Positions 32,410 to 40,013 of a stretch of DNA of 40,013 nucleotides are shown piece by piece (position 1 is the stretch's first letter; every line of letters starts with the position of its first letter). Under the pieces are notes generated by a model, which did not search any database, had not been told where the DNA came from, and was given only the letters and a program-made list of their open reading frames with translations. The stretch lies in the NCBI GenBank assembly GCA_025360685.1, contig JANYBR010000356.1:1-40013 (forward strand). Direction: 5' to 3'. This stretch comes from Pseudomonadota bacterium (GTDB lineage Bacteria > Pseudomonadota > Alphaproteobacteria > Micropepsales > Micropepsaceae). A program made the translations under genes and the position numbers.

Positions 32410-33630
32410 TCAAACGCGCAGGGTGAATCCGGCATCGCGCAGGCAGCTGCGGATTTCCTCCGCATGTCCGGCGTCACGCGCCTCGACGACCATGCCCAGA
32501 TAAGCCGATTTCACCGGCGTGTCGGTCATCATGCGGTTGTGGCTGACTTCCAGGATGTTGCCACCCGCCTCGCCGACCAGGGTGGCGATGCGCGCCAGCA
32601 GACCCGGGCGATCCTCGATCATCACCTCGAGCGACACGATGCGCCCTTCGCGCGACAGCTCGCGCAGGATGACGTTTGACAGCAAGCGCATGTCGATGTT
32701 TCCGCCGGAGAGCACGATGCCGACCTTGCGGCCGGCAAAACGCTCCTTGTGCTCGGCCACGGCGGCATAGGCAGCCGCACCGGCCCCCTCGACCACGGTC
32801 TTTTCGATTTCCAAAAGCGCGGCAAGCGCCTTTTCGATCTGCACTTCGTCGACCAGCAGAATGTCCTTGACGTTGGCACGCACGATCTCGCGCGTCAGCA
32901 TTCCCGGTTCCTTGACCGCGATGCCTTCGGCGATGGTCTGGCCGGCCGACGGCAGGTTGGCCTGCTTGAAGACGTCGAACATGGAGGGATAGGCGCGCGT
33001 CTGCACGCCGATGATCTCGATGGCCGGATTGATTGCCTTCGCCGCGATGGCGATGCCGGAGATCAATCCGCCGCCGCCGATCGGCACCACCAAAGTGTCG
33101 AGCGGCTCTTCGGCGTCGGCCAGCATCTCCAGCGCGACAGTTCCCTGTCCGGCGATGACTGCCGGATCGTCATAGGGATGAACGAAGGTCAGGCCCTGCG
33201 CGTTCGCGATCGCCGTGGCGCGCGCAAACGACTCGGTGAGTGTGGCGCCCTCCAGGACGACGTTGGCGCCGAAATCCTTGGTGTGCTTGACCTTGGTGAA
33301 CGGGGTTCCTTGCGGCATGACGATGGTGACGGGAATGCCGAGACGGCCGCCATGATAGGCAACGCCTTGCGCATGATTGCCCGCCGACATGGCGGCAACG
33401 CCGCGCTTCTTCTGGTCGTCCGTCAATGACAGCAGCTTGTTGAGCGCGCCGCGTTCCTTGAACGAGGCGGTGTATTGCAGATTCTCGAATTTGAGATGGA
33501 TCTCCGCGCCGGTGATCCGCGACAAGGTATCGGAATGGCGGGTTGGCGTGTGCTCGACCGCGCCATAGATGATGCGCGCCGCGGCGCGGATGTCGTCGAT
33601 GGTTGGGGCGATCAAAGTCTTTTGCGACAC
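32410..33630 (-). CDS. ilvA: Threonine ammonia-lyase with C-terminal ACT domain
   Basis: 406-aa PLP enzyme converting threonine to 2-oxobutanoate and ammonia. PLP lysine K58 in TASFKERGALNKL, AMSAGNHAQGVAYH, glycine loop VVPIGGGGLISG, and LSGGNIDM near the end of the catalytic part. One ACT-type regulatory domain follows from about residue 330 (LEVMIEDRPGLLARIATLVG). The short, single-ACT form fits the catabolic or short biosynthetic class. The start is GTG 33630, GAGG 7 bases upstream. Only 21 bases separate the start from the 3' end of the tRNA fragment, so its native promoter was probably beyond the tRNA and is now inside the island. Confidence 0.95.
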   Translation of the reverse strand: MSQKTLIAPTIDDIRAAARIIYGAVEHTPTRHSDTLSRITGAEIHLKFENLQYTASFKERGALNKLLSLTDDQKKRGVAAMSAGNHAQGVAYHGGRLGIPVTIVMPQGTPFTKVKHTKDFGANVVLEGATLTESFARATAIANAQGLTFVHPYDDPAVIAGQGTVALEMLADAEEPLDTLVVPIGGGGLISGIAIAAKAINPAIEIIGVQTRAYPSMFDVFKQANLPSAGQTIAEGIAVKEPGMLTREIVRANVKDILLVDEVQIEKALAALLEIEKTVVEGAGAAAYAAVAEHKERFAGRKVGIVLSGGNIDMRLLSNVILRELSREGRIVSLEVMIEDRPGLLARIATLVGEAGGNILEVSHNRMMTDTPVKSAYLGMVVEARDAGHAEEIRSCLRDAGFTLRV

Positions 33631-33651
33631 GCGGGCCTCATCGACGACGGA

Positions 33652-33700
33652 TGGTAGCAGCGGAGGGATTTGAACCCCAAACCAAGGGATTATGATTCCC
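33652..33700 (-). tRNA. 3' fragment of a CAU-anticodon tRNA (attachment site)
   Basis: Read on the minus strand this is tRNA positions 28 to 76, including CCA: anticodon arm half GGGAATCATAATCCC (anticodon CAT), T-loop TTCAAAT, acceptor half CGCTGCT, then ACCA. The D-arm and 5' acceptor strand are missing. Anticodon-stem pairs 28-42, 29-41, 30-40 and 31-39 hold, but the 27-43 pair does not. So homology ends at 33700 and foreign DNA starts at 33701. Best read as an elongator Met tRNA 3' end left by integration; tRNA-Ile2 is not excluded. Confidence 0.75.
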
Positions 33701-33887
33701 GATGGTCCGGAAAATATGGGTGAACATTCCTACACACCATTCCACCGATTTCTCGGTTAACTGATTGATATTACGAATTTAATTGGAACATTTCTGAACA
33801 TCGCGACTCGCCCATTGACCAGACCCTTCTGTAGCCCCCAGCGTAGCCCAGAAGGAAAAAAAACCTCTTCTCAGACTAGACCACGGG

Positions 33888-34591
33888 ATGAGTGTGCGCA
33901 AAGTTTCAACCGATCGAGGCATTCAAGCGCTGAAGCCCGCGCCGCGCGGAGAACGCTACGTCGTCTACGATGCGATCGTTCCTCTCTTCGGTGTGCGCGT
34001 TTCCGATCAAGGCCTCAAAACATTTGTCTTGTACCGACGGGTGGCTGGTCAAAGCCGTCCCACGCGACTGACGCTCGGGACTTATCCGCTCATCGCCTTG
34101 GAGAAAGCCCGCCCGAGGGCGAAGGCCGCACTCGAAGCCTTGGTTTCCGGCAAACATCCAGGTACGCGCGAAGCCGAACAGCAAAAAGAAGAACGTCGAC
34201 GCCAGGCTCACACCTTCTTGGCGGTTGCCGAGGAATTTATCAAGCGACACGTGTCAAAATTGCGTTGGGCCAACGGTTGAACGAAGTTGCTCGAGCCAGT
34301 TGGATCGAGATCGACCTAGACGCACAATTGTGGACGCTCCCTGCGGAGCGCATGAAAAGTGGCGTCGCGCACGAAGTTCCGCTTTCGAAGCTCGCGACCA
34401 ACCTCCTACGCTCTCTGCCTCGATTGGAAGGCGACTACGTCTTGACAGCGACATTTGGCGAGCTGCCCATCAGCGGCTTTTCAAAGGCAAAATCGCAAAT
34501 TGATAAGTCAATTGGTGTCCTCAGAAATGAAAGAGCTCGCAAGGCAACCGAACCAATGGCGGCTTGGCAATTCCATGACCTGCGCCGCACG
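33888..34591 (+). pseudogene. Tyrosine-type integrase, internally deleted and truncated
   Basis: The N-terminal 125 codons (33888-34280) carry a P4-type arm-binding domain: VVYDAIVPLFGVRVSDQGLK, PTRLTLGTYPLIALEKAR, EFIKRHVSKLRWANG then stop. In the next frame the catalytic domain resumes at 34272 with LGQRLNEVARASWIEIDLDA, MKSGVAHEVPLSKLA, DYVLTATFGELP and FHDLRRT (34574-34591). About 110-125 residues of the core-binding domain are missing, and the frame changes at the joint. The part with the second catalytic His/Arg context continues to RRT only; the catalytic Tyr is gone. Not functional. Confidence 0.85.
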
Positions 34592-34913
34592 ATGCGAACC
34601 CGCCCTGAGCCACATTCGAGTAGCGGAAAAAACGCTGGCTGCGGTCAGCGGGTCGGGCAAACGCCAGCAAATCGCGTCCGGCGAGACTCATGCCTAGCGC
34701 CTGAGTGATGTTGTCGCCCGCTGTTCGGCAAAACACTGTCCCTGCGAGTCTAACTTCGCAGGTCACTGTTGAGGCAGCGAGATCACCGGGAATCGGTAAC
34801 TCAGGTCGACTTTTGCGCGGGTGCCCGTCTTCGGCAATTTGCAGAATCCTCCAGTCGGCAAAACGCCGTGAGCCATTTGTGAGCGAAAGCGCCGCAAGCT
34901 CGCTTTCGGCCAA
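34592..34913 (-). pseudogene. Truncated PAS-like gene fragment fused to the integrase scar
   Basis: Minus-strand reading from about 34913 (TTG start, no good ribosome site): GTVFCRTAGDNITQALGMSL, AGRDLLAFARPADRSQRFFR, YSNVAQGGFASC. This is the style of PAS_5 domains of alphaproteobacterial regulatory proteins. Meaning stops at about 34592, exactly where the integrase homology on the other strand ends, so the two fragments were joined by a deletion or insertion. The remaining C-terminus is out of register. Family assignment is by eye. Confidence 0.45.
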
Positions 34914-35571
34914 GGTTCTGTCGATCTCAAACAGGGCACATCATCCTTGTCGAACTGGCCGCCAGGTGGTCGAACTCGCAGAACAACTTTTTAACTCAAA
35001 TCGTCTTGGAACATCGCAGTGTACCACCCAGCAACGAACTTCCGCAGCTGAATCATTCGGCCGTTCAATAGTGAGCTTGCCGAATGGCATGGGAACCTAA
35101 ACTCGTGCACCCACCAATCGAACAACCGCGACGCCATCGCCGACTGGGTAGTTGTACTCAGGTCCGCGTCAATCAGCCATTCACGCAACCCCCGCATTAC
35201 GAATTGGAAAATTGCTTTGTCGAAACAGTGCACTGAAATGCACGCAAGTGCGCTCGAATGTCGTTCCGGCGCGGTTTTGTTGTCGCCGTGTATTGGAAAA
35301 GATGTGGATTGCAGCGAAGTGAAGTTTTGAAAAGTGAGGAACCTGCAACCGCTAGGTAACCGCGACCACTTTGAGCCCCGCGAGTCGAAGCTGATCTGAC
35401 GTGGGCGGAGGGGCGACTACCGCTGCATAGGCTCAACACCCTACCCTGTTCAACTGCAGCCTTGGCAATTTGAGCTCGCAATTCCGCGAAGACTCCCAAC
35501 GCTTTTCGATGCCCCTAATTTACAGTATGTATTGATCAGCTTGGGGATGGATCGAGGGGGTTAAGAGCGAG
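34914..35571. other. Island intergenic DNA, no recognisable gene
   Basis: 658 bases with lower GC than the rest of the window. Two minus-strand reading frames (34991-35233 and 35197-35499) and one plus-strand frame (34705-35100) lack family motifs and good ribosome sites. Likely debris of earlier island content. The last 50 bases (TTTACAGTATGTATTGATCA at about 35520) may hold the promoter of the next gene. Confidence 0.5.
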
Positions 35572-36786
35572 ATGGCTCGACTAGTCGTCAGACTGCACCA
35601 GGACCGCGACCGTTGCGGCAGCTTGGCCCTTTATGATGCCCGAGGCCGACGGGTCTGCGGGCCATTTGCGGTCGCCGGACGTTCAAGCGACTCGTGGGCC
35701 GCCGTAAACGGCAATCCGGAGCGTAGCCCACTCCTGCGGTTCGGGGACACGCCGACCGGCGCGTATAAAATACGCCGCATTCTCAAGAGCGGCTCAAGAA
35801 CCTCCTACGACGCTGCTCAATTCGGGCCGAATGGAATTGTCGTGCTGGAAGGAGTGTCCGGAGACGCGGCGCTTGCTGAAGCCAATGGACGCTTTCATGT
35901 CCTCATCATCGGTGGAAAACGCTCTGCAAACGGAGAACTGCGATCGACGGCCGGCTCGTTGCGTCTTTCCGATGAAGGACAAAAGTTGCTGGTCTCTGCG
36001 CTGCGGAAACTGCGCGATGTCGGATGCGAAATCGACGAAGACGCGTCTGTCAAGTCGACTCAGCGCGTCTTTATCGACCCTCACTGCAAGGACGAAGATC
36101 CGCAAAGCATCGACGTGGACCGGGAACGTTCAGCGTCGCGACACACTTACCAGGACCTTCTTCTAGGCGGCGCTGCGGGCGCAATGATATTGGAAGTCGC
36201 TTTCGTTGCGCTTCCTACGACACCAACCCGCGCGGCAGAAATGCCGTCTTTCCAAAACCTGCAGCATATGCGCGACGACGTGAAATTTTTGCCGCCGAAA
36301 GCCCAACGCGATCCTGGTTACGTCCGGCTTGCCTATCGTAGCCCCCCTGCCAATTCGGCACTGGATCAGCTGAACAACGCGCAAGGGCAACCAACGGGCA
36401 CAACCTTCGACAACAGCCGAAATCCGCAACCAAGCGACGCGGTGCCCAGTGGCACCGTCAGCGTGCCCTCCGCAACTCCAGGTGCTGCGCCGGTCGCATC
36501 CCCCAGCACCCCCACCGTAACCGCACCCTCTCCGCCGAGCACTGGGAGCTCGGACACTGATCGAGTCATCCAGCAACAACGCGAAATCAACGCCATTAAC
36601 TCCCAGAAGCCGCCGCCGAACGCGACCCAGGACCAACTCAACCAATGGCAGCAGAATCAGCAGCAGGGGATTCAGAACATCGTGAATCCGCCGCCGCCCT
36701 CGACGCCACCTCCGCCGCCGAAGACCAATTCGGTCATTCTCGACAAAGGCGCGCCTCCGCCGCCCAAAGGTGGATCATCTCAGTGA
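35572..36786 (+). CDS. L,D-transpeptidase-like protein lacking the catalytic pair, with membrane anchor and Pro-rich tail
   Basis: 404 aa. Residues 1-150 follow the YkuD fold: RFGDTPTGAYKIRRI (56-70), FGPNGIVVLEG, ANGRFHVLIIGGKRSANGEL (104-123), STAGSLRLSDEGQKLLVSAL (125-144). Active enzymes read HGG and GCLRLS at these places; here HGG is IGG and the Cys is Ser129, so both catalytic residues are lost. A hydrophobic segment (about 197-217, LLLGGAAGAMILEVAFVALP) follows, then a long Pro/Gln/Ser/Thr-rich tail (TPTVTAPSPPSTGS, NQQQG, PPPSTPPPPP). Its stop overlaps the next gene (GTGA). Peptidoglycan binding without cutting is a reasonable guess. Confidence 0.6.
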   Translation: MARLVVRLHQDRDRCGSLALYDARGRRVCGPFAVAGRSSDSWAAVNGNPERSPLLRFGDTPTGAYKIRRILKSGSRTSYDAAQFGPNGIVVLEGVSGDAALAEANGRFHVLIIGGKRSANGELRSTAGSLRLSDEGQKLLVSALRKLRDVGCEIDEDASVKSTQRVFIDPHCKDEDPQSIDVDRERSASRHTYQDLLLGGAAGAMILEVAFVALPTTPTRAAEMPSFQNLQHMRDDVKFLPPKAQRDPGYVRLAYRSPPANSALDQLNNAQGQPTGTTFDNSRNPQPSDAVPSGTVSVPSATPGAAPVASPSTPTVTAPSPPSTGSSDTDRVIQQQREINAINSQKPPPNATQDQLNQWQQNQQQGIQNIVNPPPPSTPPPPPKTNSVILDKGAPPPPKGGSSQ

Positions 36787-37742
36787 GAGCGACAGAAGCG
36801 ACACTCGTTTCGATTCTTGGCGTTGCGATCGTGTGTTCGATTGCACTCGTGCCGTCCAGGGTGCACGCACAAGCTTGCCCCGCGAACTCCGAACCCTATT
36901 CGAGCGAAGAGACAGCGACAGGAACGGTCACGCACTGCCAATGCATCAGCGGCTTCGTTTTAAGCGGCGGCAGCTGCGAGCCTCAACCCGCGGCCGCGCC
37001 AAAGCCCGCAACCGGGGGCACAGGTTCGCCCGTTGCATTCTGTACCGCCAAGACCCGCCTCAACGAGGATCGCAACGCGATCGCACGACTCGGATTCGCT
37101 TCGAATGCTGCAAATTTCGAGGACTATGCCACGCAGGCCACGAACTATCGGAATGATTTCGTACTTCAGGCCGCAGACAGCCTCTTTAACGTCCTGTTCG
37201 TCGACAAGGCCGTCGAGTATGCCAAGTCACTCAATCCGATCTCCGTCAACGCGCGAATAGGGGAACTTAGAGCCGCTGCCAACGGCGGCAGCACAGATGC
37301 AATCGAATCCGTCCTGCGTGCCCTAGCGCGCGTGCGCAACAAGCCGGCGATGGCGCCTTATGCTTCCAATGCGATCGGTGAGCTGGCCAACAAGCTGTTC
37401 GAGACGATCAAAGATGCGAAGTTCAACGTTGAGACAAAGCATCGCGAAGACCAGGAAACTCCGCGTATTGTGGGCACGCTGATTCTCGTGGGCAAACTCG
37501 CGACCAAGAATCCGTGGGCAAGTCTGACCATCACGGGAGTCGAGATGGCGCGCACCGCAGCGATGGCCTACGGAATTAGCCAGAACGTCGACAGGCTCGC
37601 TGATCTGAATGACCAGGAAATGAAGCAGCTCGAGATATACCGCAAACGCCTCGACAAGGACTTGACTGCGGTCCGCACGGCGGAGCACGCCTGGCAACAT
37701 GCCACTGGGCAAACCCGCGAGCCCAACTGCAGTCTAGGTTGA
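36783..37742 (+). CDS. Secreted protein with N-terminal cysteine motif and helical body
   Basis: 319 aa from GTG 36783, which overlaps the previous stop; the longer reading to 36645 lies inside that gene. Signal peptide LVSILGVAIVCSIALVPSRV with likely cleavage after HAQA. The mature N-terminus holds an EGF-like cysteine pattern (CPANSEPYSSEE, THCQCISGFVLSGGSC). A helical body follows with a hydrophobic stretch near 240-260 (IVGTLILVGKLATKNPWASL) and a Lys/Asp-rich end. No known family. Coupled translation with the transpeptidase-like gene implies they act together outside the cytoplasm. Confidence 0.65.
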   Translation: MRATEATLVSILGVAIVCSIALVPSRVHAQACPANSEPYSSEETATGTVTHCQCISGFVLSGGSCEPQPAAAPKPATGGTGSPVAFCTAKTRLNEDRNAIARLGFASNAANFEDYATQATNYRNDFVLQAADSLFNVLFVDKAVEYAKSLNPISVNARIGELRAAANGGSTDAIESVLRALARVRNKPAMAPYASNAIGELANKLFETIKDAKFNVETKHREDQETPRIVGTLILVGKLATKNPWASLTITGVEMARTAAMAYGISQNVDRLADLNDQEMKQLEIYRKRLDKDLTAVRTAEHAWQHATGQTREPNCSLG

Positions 37743-37775
37743 TAGGAACCCAAGCCTCCAACGTTGGTCGACCAA

Positions 37776-38591
37776 CTATATGGGCGTCGAATTCACGCTT
37801 GTTACACTGGCAGCAATTTCGCAAACTTCATCGTAGTTCGAGATGGCCTCCCGCTTGGCGACCGCGTTGGGCCTGAGCGGCAGGGTGACACAGTGGACTT
37901 CCTGGCCGATGGCACCGCCGAGCCGGTTGGCTGCTTCTGGACTCAGCACGCCGTCGGCGAAGGCCTGCTCGTATGACAGCGTCACGCGGTGAGGATAGTC
38001 CGAGAGAAATTCATCCGTGAGGGCTTCCGCGCGCACAAACAGTCCGCATAGGCGTTTGACCAGCCGGGTTTCGAGCGGCTTTCCCATCAGTTTGTCAGGA
38101 ACATCCGCGGTGGTGATCCGGCTATGCCAAATTCCTGATTGCATCGCGATGATGTAACTGATGACCTGGTCGGCTAGGTTTTCCCGCTTCAGCTGAATGA
38201 AGGTCGACTGGCTCTCCTTTAAGGCTGTCATCAAAAGCGGCTCGTCGTGCGGGAATTGCCACAACGGCCTAAGGACTCCCCAGGCATTGTGCTTGATGTC
38301 GATCAACGGTTGTTGGCCGTAACTTGAAAACGACAAATGCCGAAGATAGGCGTGCGATATTTCGGAACACTCGGACCAGTCGAGAACCGCAAGCAGGGGA
38401 TCGCGCCAGCGTTCCAGAAAATCCAGAAACGGCAGCGACGTCATGGTCCGGTCGTCGTGAAATATCTCGCCGAAATCCTTCAAGCCGCTGCCGGCGGCAA
38501 GCGCCATTCTCAAGGCGGTGGAACCGCTGCGGGGATTACTCACCACGCAGACGATCGGCGCTTCGCGCCGGTCATGCCCATTAGATGTCAA
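37776..38591 (-). CDS. Stf0-type sulfotransferase
   Basis: 271 aa. The PAPS 5'-phosphate loop reads VVSNPRSGSTALRMAL (PRSGST at 20-25), and the 3'-phosphate region reads FIQLKRENLADQVISYIIA. Both are hallmarks of Stf0-like sulfotransferases, which sulfate sugars such as trehalose or polysaccharides. The start is TTG 38591 and overlaps the end of the upstream glycosyltransferase by 11 bases, so both are one operon. Sugar sulfation is likely, since the partner is a glycosyltransferase. Convergent with the secreted-protein gene. Confidence 0.87.
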   Translation of the reverse strand: MTSNGHDRREAPIVCVVSNPRSGSTALRMALAAGSGLKDFGEIFHDDRTMTSLPFLDFLERWRDPLLAVLDWSECSEISHAYLRHLSFSSYGQQPLIDIKHNAWGVLRPLWQFPHDEPLLMTALKESQSTFIQLKRENLADQVISYIIAMQSGIWHSRITTADVPDKLMGKPLETRLVKRLCGLFVRAEALTDEFLSDYPHRVTLSYEQAFADGVLSPEAANRLGGAIGQEVHCVTLPLRPNAVAKREAISNYDEVCEIAASVTSVNSTPI

Positions 38592-40013
38592 TCACGTCAG
38601 CGAAGGCTTTCGCGCTCCGTTCCAGGCTGAATTTTTCCCGCATCCTTTTTCGCGCCTCATTGCCCAGGCGGCGGCGCAGCGATGGATCCCGCAGCAAAGA
38701 TCTGACGCGCTTGGCAAGATCTTCGGGCGTTCGCACGAGATAGCCCGTCTTTCCATTCACGACTTGCTCCGCAAGGCCGCCGGATTTGAATGCGACGACG
38801 GGTAGTCCCATCGCCATCGCCTCGAGGGACGCGTTCGGGCATCCCTGGCGCTCGCCGGCGAGCACGAACACCTTCCACTGGGCAAGGAACCGGTTCACAT
38901 CACCATATGGTCCGACGAAAAAGACATTCTCCAACGAAAGCTCGCGGGCCTTGCGGCGTAGCTCCATCGCATATTCGGTCGATGACGCATCGGGACCGCC
39001 GACGACGGTCAAGGACGCGCCGGGTATGTCGCGAACGAGGATCGCCATCGCATCGAGCAGCAACTCCACGCGCTTGTAGGGCACGAGCCGCGTGACCGTG
39101 CCGATGGCGAGGTTGGGGTCGACATGCGCAGGCGGCATCTTCTCGGCGGGCGGCAGCGGAATGAATCGCGGCGGAGGCGGCACGCCAAGCGGGATGACCC
39201 TAGCGCGGCGGGGCCTCTGACGCTCGGCGAAGGCGAGCCCTGACTTGTGTAGGGCGATGAAGTTTTCCAATCGCCCGAAATATTGGTTGGATGTGAAAGC
39301 TATTCTCTTCTGGAACTCGGTCGCCGCGTCGATCTCGTCGAACAGCATTGGACCCGGGCTGACGTCACTGAGAACAACGGCCGAGTGATCCAGCACCTTT
39401 GCCAGCAGGAGCTTGAGCTCGGGGGGCGCGTTCCAGAAACAAATGGACCTGTAAGCGTGTCTCGAAACGATTTCGAGAATGTTGCCCGCGATCCTGGACA
39501 CATAACGGGCGGACGGAACCTGAAAGAGGCTGGCACCGCTCTCCCGGATCGTGTCTTCGAGTTCGGGGACGGACGCGCCGTTTAGAACGGCGACGCCGAC
39601 ACGATGCCGGCGTTCGGCCCCCGAGAGCACGCGCGCAAGCGAGACGGCGGGTCCGCCCAAATGGAGTCCGTCAATGACGAACAATGTTCCGCCCGCTGCG
39701 GGATAGCGGGCCTTGCGCAGTTCGAGCGCGACTTTGCAGAGTTCGAGCCACAGACGCGGCACGAGATCGGGTTCGTGCTTACGAGGCGGCAAAGACCGAA
39801 CCTCGCGGATGGAGAATTGCAGGATGCCGGCCGCATAGGCCTCGATGTCTGCCGGGTCGCGCACCAGCACGGCATCGGCCGGACTTATCTCTGCCACCCC
39901 GCCGACCGCGGCAGCCACGAGCGGACATCCGCAACCCAATGCTTCCATGATGGAGATGCTCAAACCTTCATAGATGCTCGTGTTCAGAAAGACGTCGGAC
40001 GCCGCGAAGTATG
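38581..40013 (-). CDS. Double-domain GT4-like glycosyltransferase (5' end outside window)
   Basis: At least 477 codons are inside the window and the frame stays open to the right edge. The first 40 residues seen (ASDVFLNTSIYEGLSISIME, ALGCGCPLVAAAVGG) are the C-terminal donor-binding end of one GT-B domain. From about 90 residues later a second complete GT-B enzyme begins (LFVIDGLHLGGPAVSLARVL) and ends with AIGTVTRLVPYKRVELLLDA, LTVVGGPDASST, ERQGCPNASLEAMAMGLPVV and GGLAEQVVNGKTGYLVRTPE. So two GT4 domains are fused. The nucleotide-sugar is unknown. Upstream of the sulfotransferase in the same operon. Confidence 0.88.
   Translation of the reverse strand, partial: YFAASDVFLNTSIYEGLSISIMEALGCGCPLVAAAVGGVAEISPADAVLVRDPADIEAYAAGILQFSIREVRSLPPRKHEPDLVPRLWLELCKVALELRKARYPAAGGTLFVIDGLHLGGPAVSLARVLSGAERRHRVGVAVLNGASVPELEDTIRESGASLFQVPSARYVSRIAGNILEIVSRHAYRSICFWNAPPELKLLLAKVLDHSAVVLSDVSPGPMLFDEIDAATEFQKRIAFTSNQYFGRLENFIALHKSGLAFAERQRPRRARVIPLGVPPPPRFIPLPPAEKMPPAHVDPNLAIGTVTRLVPYKRVELLLDAMAILVRDIPGASLTVVGGPDASSTEYAMELRRKARELSLENVFFVGPYGDVNRFLAQWKVFVLAGERQGCPNASLEAMAMGLPVVAFKSGGLAEQVVNGKTGYLVRTPEDLAKRVRSLLRDPSLRRRLGNEARKRMREKFSLERSAKAFADVIDI

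Larger units (their letters stand above)
33701..40013. mobile_element. Left end of a tRNA-integrated genomic island (right end outside window)
   Basis: Starts exactly at the end of the tRNA fragment. Evidence: truncated tRNA, decayed tyrosine integrase within 190 bases, more AT-rich intergenic DNA, unrelated cargo (degenerate L,D-transpeptidase pair, sulfotransferase, glycosyltransferase). The intact copy of the tRNA expected at the other end is not seen, so the right boundary may lie beyond 40 kb or anywhere after 35 kb. Membership of the glycan genes is inferred. Confidence 0.5.

Noticed and set aside
34991..35499. Two minus-strand ORFs of 80 and 100 codons in the island
   Set aside because: No ribosome sites, no family similarity, and mutually overlapping.
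1..40013. CRISPR array or rRNA genes
   Set aside because: No regularly spaced identical repeats and no rRNA-like sequence found on reading both strands.

Overview
The window is a GC-rich chromosomal segment from an alphaproteobacterium. This rests on the petA-petB order of the bc1 complex, the DUF1285, Nudix, DUF6111 and CCA-enzyme run opposite a MoxR cluster, the CtrA-lineage style motility genes, and an ALDH7-type lysine catabolic operon. The order cannot be fixed from sequence reading alone. Gene density is high and many neighbours overlap by 4 bases (ATGA, GTGA or TTGA), so translational coupling is the rule.

Left part (1-8.5 kb): the end of the bc1 operon (Rieske protein and a cytochrome b that runs off the left edge), a VapC-type toxin-antitoxin pair whose antitoxin carries an extra N-terminal domain, then trmL-hemF-TerC on the plus strand. 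These are followed by a PP2C-like protein and a tightly coupled minus-strand operon: DUF1285, CoA-type Nudix hydrolase, DUF6111, CCA-adding enzyme. Opposite it starts a plus-strand operon (8.5-15.3 kb): MoxR ATPase, DUF58, BatA/DUF4159 membrane protein and a VWA/amidotransferase-like membrane protein. This is a chaperone and membrane-anchored VWA system of unknown client.

Middle part (15.3-33.6 kb): a glutathione S-transferase, a GNAT acetyltransferase, tandem paralogous SDRs of the (3R)-hydroxyacyl-CoA dehydrogenase type, a Nudix hydrolase, a response regulator with an Hpt protein, motA, a membrane protein with an XRE regulator, and a SHOCT protein. Next is a lysine (saccharopine) catabolic operon with a divergent Lrp regulator. 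Then come a coupled CHASE2, small secreted protein and M48 protease operon, an S33-like hydrolase, and threonine ammonia-lyase.

Right part (33.7 kb to the end): a 49-bp 3' fragment of a CAU-anticodon tRNA marks one end of a genomic island. It is followed by a decayed tyrosine integrase fused to a truncated PAS-like gene, and about 660 bp without recognisable genes. After that come a two-gene unit (a degenerate L,D-transpeptidase-like membrane protein and a secreted cysteine-containing protein), a Stf0-type sulfotransferase, and a double-domain glycosyltransferase running off the right edge. The intact tRNA that should close the island is not in the window.

Several palindromic repeat families are scattered between genes: a 50-bp element, a 21-bp motif present three times, two 128-bp elements, and a CTTCGACA-type inverted repeat.
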